NCBI GenBank assembly: GCA_903895515.1 | Contig: CAITUB010000041.1 | Location: 1-10,412 of the forward strand | Reading direction: 5' to 3' | DNA: 10,412 bases | Source: an uncultured Acidimicrobium sp. | Lineage (GTDB): Bacteria; Actinomycetota; Acidimicrobiia; Acidimicrobiales; Ilumatobacteraceae | Shown: positions 6,366 through 10,412 of the stretch, one piece after another | Position numbering within the stretch: position 1 is the stretch's first letter | How the letters are laid out: the number at the start of each line of letters is the position of its first letter | Program-made: the position numbers and the translations under genes | Notes under the pieces: generated by a model | What the model saw: only the letters and a program-made list of their open reading frames with translations | What the model was told of the DNA's origin: nothing | Database searches by the model: none

Positions 6366-6692
6366 ATGGACACTCCTACACTCGCTGATGTGAACATTCG
6401 CGGAGTTGCTCAGAGGCTCATTGAAAAGCGGCTTCGCCGAAATTCTGAGAACTTGAAGCAACTGCAAATCGAGCTCACGTTATTGGATGAACAGCTTGCT
6501 GCTTTGAGTGATGATGCCAACGATAAAGAGATGCGAAGTTTGGTGTCTGAAACGCCACTGGCATTGCACGAATTCCGAGATGCGCAAAAACACGTTGATG
6601 CGTTGCAAGATCAACGTAATTTTTTGGTGCGTGCAATAGCTGAGCAGAAGCAAAGCCAAGATGACCTCTTGGACAAACTGGGGAGCAACTAA
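6366..6692 (+). CDS. Small coiled-coil protein of unknown function
   Basis: A 108-residue charged, soluble protein that I do not recognise. It appears almost wholly helical. One amphipathic segment covers about residues 8-48 with leucine/isoleucine at heptad-like positions (QLQIELTLLDEQLAAL). A polar break follows at about 49-64, and a second helix covers 66-106 (HVDALQDQRNFLVRAIAEQ), so an antiparallel coiled-coil hairpin is likely. There is no signal peptide, membrane segment or metal-binding cysteine. The ATG at 6366 is only 2 nt after the CCA of tRNA-Leu, leaving no room for a Shine-Dalgarno outside the tRNA. A start further upstream would lie inside the tRNA, and a GTG at 6390 is an alternative. 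Its stop overlaps the regulator's ATG by one base, so it is translationally coupled to that gene and may be a partner of it; that role is inference. Confidence 0.8.
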   Translation: MDTPTLADVNIRGVAQRLIEKRLRRNSENLKQLQIELTLLDEQLAALSDDANDKEMRSLVSETPLALHEFRDAQKHVDALQDQRNFLVRAIAEQKQSQDDLLDKLGSN

Positions 6693-7279
6693 TGACAAAC
6701 GTCATTCGAATTGTCGTTGCCGAAGATGAAGCAATTATTCGTTTAGACCTTGTTGAAACATTGCAAGAAGAGGGCTACAACGTCGTAGCCGATACCGGAC
6801 GCGGCGACACGGCTATCGATCTCGTGCGTGAACACAAGCCCGATGTAGCAATATTCGATATCAAGATGCCCGGCCTTGATGGTTTGGAAGCAGCTCGAGT
6901 GGTGTCTGCTGAAAAGATTTGTCCAGTAGTGATGTTGACAGCATTCAGCCAGCGCGAAGTTATCGAGCAAGCGCGCGATGCCGGGGCATTGGCCTATCTC
7001 GTGAAGCCCTTTCAGAAAACTGATTTGGTTCCTGCTATCGAACTTGCTATCGGACGGTTTTCCGAAATGAAATTGCTGAGTGGTGAGCGAGACGCCCTTG
7101 ATGAACAGTTGCAACTGCGAAAAGTACTTGACCGTGCAAAGGGAATACTCATTGACTCCTTCTCCATGACCGAACAGGCAGCCTTCGATTTCCTTCAAAA
7201 AGGTGCCATGTCTACACGGTCACGAATGAAAGATGTCGCGCAACGAGTGATTGACGGCGAACTCACTCCCAATTCGTGA
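6692..7279 (+). CDS. pdtaR: Response regulator with ANTAR RNA-binding domain (PdtaR-like)
   Basis: A 195-residue two-domain regulator. The N-terminal receiver (about 4-120) has the acidic pair Glu11/Asp12, phospho-acceptor Asp56 in IFDIKMPGLDGLE, Thr83 in MLTAF and Lys105 in LVKPF. A helical linker leads to an ANTAR domain (about 135-190) with RAKGILID, then AAFDFLQKGAM and RMKDVAQRVI. This matches the layout of Mycobacterium tuberculosis Rv1626/PdtaR, which binds paired-hairpin RNAs to prevent transcription termination when phosphorylated by the kinase PdtaS. In M. tuberculosis the gene is likewise close to polA. No histidine kinase is in this window. The start is supported by GGGGAG at 6680-6685 and a TAATG overlap with the upstream coiled-coil gene. 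I saw no ANTAR-type dual hairpin within the window. Confidence 0.93.
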   Translation: MTNVIRIVVAEDEAIIRLDLVETLQEEGYNVVADTGRGDTAIDLVREHKPDVAIFDIKMPGLDGLEAARVVSAEKICPVVMLTAFSQREVIEQARDAGALAYLVKPFQKTDLVPAIELAIGRFSEMKLLSGERDALDEQLQLRKVLDRAKGILIDSFSMTEQAAFDFLQKGAMSTRSRMKDVAQRVIDGELTPNS

Positions 7280-7292
7280 TATTCATAACGCT

Positions 7293-9983
7293 ATGAAATT
7301 GATGGCGCTTGACGGCAACTCTTTGGCTTATCGCGCCTTTTTCGCGCTACCAACGGACATGGCCACAGCAAGTGGCCAAGTAACGAATTCGGTGTATGGC
7401 TTTTGCACCATGTTGAACACATTGGTGAAGGACCATAAGCCTGACGGTGTCATCGTGGTGTTTGACAGACGTGAGAAGACGTTTCGTCACGAAGCAGTTC
7501 CTGAATACAAGGCGCAACGCGAACAGCAGCCCGATATTTTGTATCAACAGTTAGACATCATTAAAGAGTTGCTTGTGTCCTTTGGAATTCCTGTTATCGA
7601 CGCAGCTGGTTTCGAAGGCGATGATCTCATTGCCACAATCGCTACTCAGGCCGAAGATCAAGGCGCAGAACTCATTGTGGTCACCGGTGATCGCGATGCC
7701 TATCAGCTCGTGAAGGATCCTCTCATTCGCGTGTTGTACAACAAGCGGGGCGTTAGTGATTACGCGTTGTACGACGAGACGGGAATTTTCGAACGCACCG
7801 GAGTAACGCCAAATCAGTATCCCGACTATGCGGCTTTGCGCGGAGACCCAAGTGACAACTTGGAGGGCGTTCCTGGAGTTGGCGAGAAGACGGCCGCAAA
7901 ACTCATCAATCAGTACGGCTCACTTGAATTGATCTTTGACGCAGCAGATGCGCAAACTCCCAAGTTGAAGGAATCACTTCACGCCAGTCGCGAGCGAGTT
8001 ACACGCAACGCCAAAATCATGGTGCTCAGGCGAGATGCACCTATTGGCATCAATGTGCTGGAATCAGTTCCAAAGCCAAATTTGGCTGCTCTACAAAAGT
8101 GGTTTGAGACATTGGAATTCAAGTCAATGCTCGCTCGTACCAAAGATGCATTCGGTCGGTTCATCACTGAAGATTCAGGGCAGTCAGTTGGGCAGATAGT
8201 TGAACCAACTTCAACAGCTCTAGAGGTTGTCACAGCTATTGCTAAAAACGCGGGCGAAGCAGTTGTCGCTTTAGATGCTGCAGATGGAGACTACGGAATT
8301 GTTCTTGCTCCTGGTTGGCTGAATGAAGACCAACGAGTGCTTGATGGCATCGCAATTGTGGTTGATCCAATTCAGAACAGTGCAGTGTGGATTCAGGCGT
8401 CAATCGTTGAGGACAAGGCGATACTTGCGAAATTTGCGCACTCCTCATGTATTTCAGGTCATCATGTAAAGCCGATGCTGCGGTGGTTTCTTGATCGCAA
8501 CGTTGACATTGCAAAAATAGGGTTTGATACAGCAATTGCCGCATACCTGCTTGAACCTGCGCAGTCAAAGTTAGAAGTGCACGAAGTCCTTGCTCGATAT
8601 ACAGAAGATCGAATCGCAGCAAGTTCGGAAGATTCAACTAGCGAAGGTCAATTAAGTTTCGACGCTCAGGTGTCGAATACTTCAACAGATGCATCCAACG
8701 TTGCAATTGCTGTTGCACGGGTCATTCCAGCATTGTCTCGAGAAATTGGTAGTCAGGGCGTAGGCGAATTGTTTAACGATGTCGAACTGCCGCTCGTTCG
8801 AGTGCTGGCAAAGATGGAACATGTTGGCGTGCTTGTTGATAAACATCAGTTGACCACGATCAACGATCATCTTGTGCGTGAGACAAAGCGTTTGACTGTT
8901 GTGCTGCATGAACTGGCGGGGAAGTCGTTCAATCTCAATTCGCCTACGCAGCTTCGCCAGATTCTGTACGAGGATAAAAAGCTATCTCCTGGAAAGAAAA
9001 CAAAGACCGGTTTCAGTACAGATGCCGCAACGCTCGAGAAAATTCGAGATCAGTGGCCTGAATTTATTGATCAGTTATTGGAGTACCGCGAATTCGAGAA
9101 GCTTCGCGGTACCTATGGTCAAGGATTGTTGGATGCGATTCAGACCGACGGTCGCATTCATGCAACGTTTAATCAAATGGTCGCACGCACGGGAAGATTG
9201 AGTAGCGACGCGCCGAACCTGCACAACATTCCAATTCGCTCCGAAGAGGGAAAAGTGTTTCGCACCGCATTTGTGCCGCGCGATGGTTGCCTGTTCATGG
9301 TTGCGGACTACAACCAAATTGAGCTCCGTTGCATAGCTCACCTAGCCAATGACCCCGGCTTGATCGATGCGTTTACTCGCGGCGTTGACATCCACAGTGC
9401 TACCGCAGCGCGTGTGTTCGGTGTTGAGACTGCAAGTGTCACTTCGGACTTGCGGTCACAAGCGAAGATGATTTCGTATGGTCTTGCATATGGAATGGAA
9501 GCATTTGGACTGAGCCAACGGCTTGGCGTTGGAGTAGGTGAAGCAAGTGAAATTCTTGATGCATATTTTGCAGCGTTCCCGAATGTGAAGCAATACATGG
9601 ATGACACTATTGAGGAAGCCCGAACAAAGGGTTATACCGAAACGTTGTTCGGTCGACGTCGGCAAATACCCGAGCTGAATAATCCGAATTTCCGAATTCG
9701 CCAAGCAGGCGAGCGTCAAGCGATGAACGCGGGCATTCAAGGTCTGGCTGCGGATATTTTCAAGATTGCACTAGTTCGCATCGATGCTGCAATTGATAAA
9801 GCGAAGTTGCAAAGCACAGTCATTTTGCAAGTGCACGACGAAGTAATTGTCGAGTGCCCAGTTGCGGAGCGAGACAAAGTGAATGAGCTTGTTCTTTACG
9901 AGATGAAGAATGCTGCAGCGTTGAAAGTGCCGCTTGAAGTAAACGCTGCCTGGGGAGACAGTTGGGCGTCGGCAAAGGCGTAA
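7293..9983 (+). CDS. polA: DNA polymerase I
   Basis: An 896-residue Pol I for gap filling, primer removal and repair. The 5'-nuclease domain (about 1-290) has DGNSLAYRAFF, FEGDD (107-111), TGDRD (131-135) and GDPSDNLEGVPGVGEKTAAKLI. The middle domain (about 310-490) keeps the position and size of the 3'-5' exonuclease but has lost its metal-binding acids. LDAADG replaces the DTE motif, and HHVKPML lacks the Asp of the NLKYD motif, so proofreading is probably absent. The polymerase domain (about 495-896) has ARTGRLSS, motif A DYNQIELR (672-679), the O-helix with Arg721, Lys725 and Tyr729, and motif C VHDE (847-850). I chose the ATG at 7293, 13 nt after pdtaR; a TTG at 7251 would overlap pdtaR, and an ATG at 7302 is possible. 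No clear Shine-Dalgarno is present. Confidence 0.97.
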   Translation: MKLMALDGNSLAYRAFFALPTDMATASGQVTNSVYGFCTMLNTLVKDHKPDGVIVVFDRREKTFRHEAVPEYKAQREQQPDILYQQLDIIKELLVSFGIPVIDAAGFEGDDLIATIATQAEDQGAELIVVTGDRDAYQLVKDPLIRVLYNKRGVSDYALYDETGIFERTGVTPNQYPDYAALRGDPSDNLEGVPGVGEKTAAKLINQYGSLELIFDAADAQTPKLKESLHASRERVTRNAKIMVLRRDAPIGINVLESVPKPNLAALQKWFETLEFKSMLARTKDAFGRFITEDSGQSVGQIVEPTSTALEVVTAIAKNAGEAVVALDAADGDYGIVLAPGWLNEDQRVLDGIAIVVDPIQNSAVWIQASIVEDKAILAKFAHSSCISGHHVKPMLRWFLDRNVDIAKIGFDTAIAAYLLEPAQSKLEVHEVLARYTEDRIAASSEDSTSEGQLSFDAQVSNTSTDASNVAIAVARVIPALSREIGSQGVGELFNDVELPLVRVLAKMEHVGVLVDKHQLTTINDHLVRETKRLTVVLHELAGKSFNLNSPTQLRQILYEDKKLSPGKKTKTGFSTDAATLEKIRDQWPEFIDQLLEYREFEKLRGTYGQGLLDAIQTDGRIHATFNQMVARTGRLSSDAPNLHNIPIRSEEGKVFRTAFVPRDGCLFMVADYNQIELRCIAHLANDPGLIDAFTRGVDIHSATAARVFGVETASVTSDLRSQAKMISYGLAYGMEAFGLSQRLGVGVGEASEILDAYFAAFPNVKQYMDDTIEEARTKGYTETLFGRRRQIPELNNPNFRIRQAGERQAMNAGIQGLAADIFKIALVRIDAAIDKAKLQSTVILQVHDEVIVECPVAERDKVNELVLYEMKNAAALKVPLEVNAAWGDSWASAKA

Positions 9984-9987
9984 CGAC

Positions 9988-10412
9988 ATGACTAGTCGGG
10001 AACATTGGTTTGAAGATTTGGCCAGTCATATGAAGGCCGCATACTTGAGGTATTCCTTTACAAAGGGAACTGTTCAAGAAGTTGAATTCATTCTCGAGTC
10101 CACTGGCGCGGTTGCAGGAAACTCATTCATCGATGTGGGTTGCGGGCCGGGACGCCACAGTTTGGAACTCGCACGCAGAGGTATGTGTGTTTACGGAATA
10201 GATGTAAGTCAAGATTTCATTGACATCGCTCAGCATCAAGCCAATAAAGAATCGCTGACAGATGTAGAATTTTCGCGGGTTGATGCTCGTGCGTTGCAGA
10301 GTGAATTTGCGCTGCACTCGAAATTCAACTTCGCCATCTGCTTATGTCAGGGTGCCTTTGGCTTAATGGTCGATGATCGACAAGATGTAGAACTCTTGAA
10401 GGGAATACGTAA
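9988..10412 (+). CDS. Class I SAM-dependent methyltransferase, N-terminal part
   Basis: The gene runs off the right edge after 141 codons with no stop. The SAM-binding glycine motif is FIDVGCGPGRHSLELA (47-62). It is followed by the acidic end of strand 2 (YGIDVS, Asp72) and a later acidic position in VDARAL (Asp99), the usual order of a Rossmann-like methyltransferase. The 46 residues before motif I (REHWFEDLASHMKAAYLRYSF) match the general layout of small-molecule or ubiquinone/menaquinone-type methyltransferases, but the substrate cannot be told. The ATG at 9988 lies 4 nt after the polA stop, with AAAGG about 9 nt upstream inside polA, so it is probably co-transcribed and coupled to polA. 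Confidence 0.85.
   Translation, partial: MTSREHWFEDLASHMKAAYLRYSFTKGTVQEVEFILESTGAVAGNSFIDVGCGPGRHSLELARRGMCVYGIDVSQDFIDIAQHQANKESLTDVEFSRVDARALQSEFALHSKFNFAICLCQGAFGLMVDDRQDVELLKGIR

Noticed and set aside
7251..7292. TTG at 7251 as the polA start
   Set aside because: It would overlap pdtaR by 29 nt and add residues unlike Pol I. The ATG at 7293 leads directly into the conserved DGNSLAYRAFF block.

Overview
The window is ordinary chromosomal DNA, densely coding on both strands. No mobile element, phage gene, CRISPR array or long repeat was seen, and no stretch over about 60 bases lacks a gene. The gene content points to an actinobacterium. The signs are an ANTAR response regulator of the mycobacterial PdtaR type next to polA, a Pol I with a tyrosine in the O-helix and a degenerate proofreading domain, and an actinobacterial-style FabG ending in DGGLGMGH. 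Base composition looks roughly balanced by eye rather than GC-rich. A FabZ-type dehydratase is present, whereas mycobacteria use MaoC-type HadABC enzymes. Together these suggest an aquatic, reduced-GC lineage such as Acidimicrobiia/Ilumatobacteraceae; this taxonomic step is inference.

Region 1 (1-1817, + strand) is a tightly packed run: the 3' end of trpB, then trpA, a Bcp/PrxQ peroxiredoxin and a FabZ-like dehydratase, with gaps of 3 and 9 nt and then a 1-nt overlap. It completes tryptophan synthase and adds a peroxide-detoxifying enzyme and the dehydration step of fatty-acid synthesis.

Region 2 (1819-6219, - strand) is a type II fatty-acid synthesis operon, transcribed fabD-fabH-fabG-acpP-fabF. 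FabD loads malonate onto ACP, FabH makes the first condensation, FabG reduces the keto group, AcpP carries the chain and FabF elongates. The dehydratase needed to close the cycle is the FabZ of region 1, which converges on fabF with a single base between the two stop codons. No enoyl reductase is in the window. FabD carries an extra C-terminal domain of about 80 residues that resembles a biotinyl/lipoyl carrier domain lacking the acceptor lysine. This is the most unusual item seen.

Region 3 (6278-10412, + strand) starts divergently from fabD with tRNA-Leu(CAA). It is followed 2 nt later by a small coiled-coil protein of unknown function, then a PdtaR-like ANTAR regulator, polA, and the start of a SAM-dependent methyltransferase that runs off the end. 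Gaps are -1, 13 and 4 nt, so the tRNA and four protein genes could share a transcript. A short intergenic stretch (6220-6277) separates the two divergent units and must hold both promoters unless transcription enters from elsewhere.
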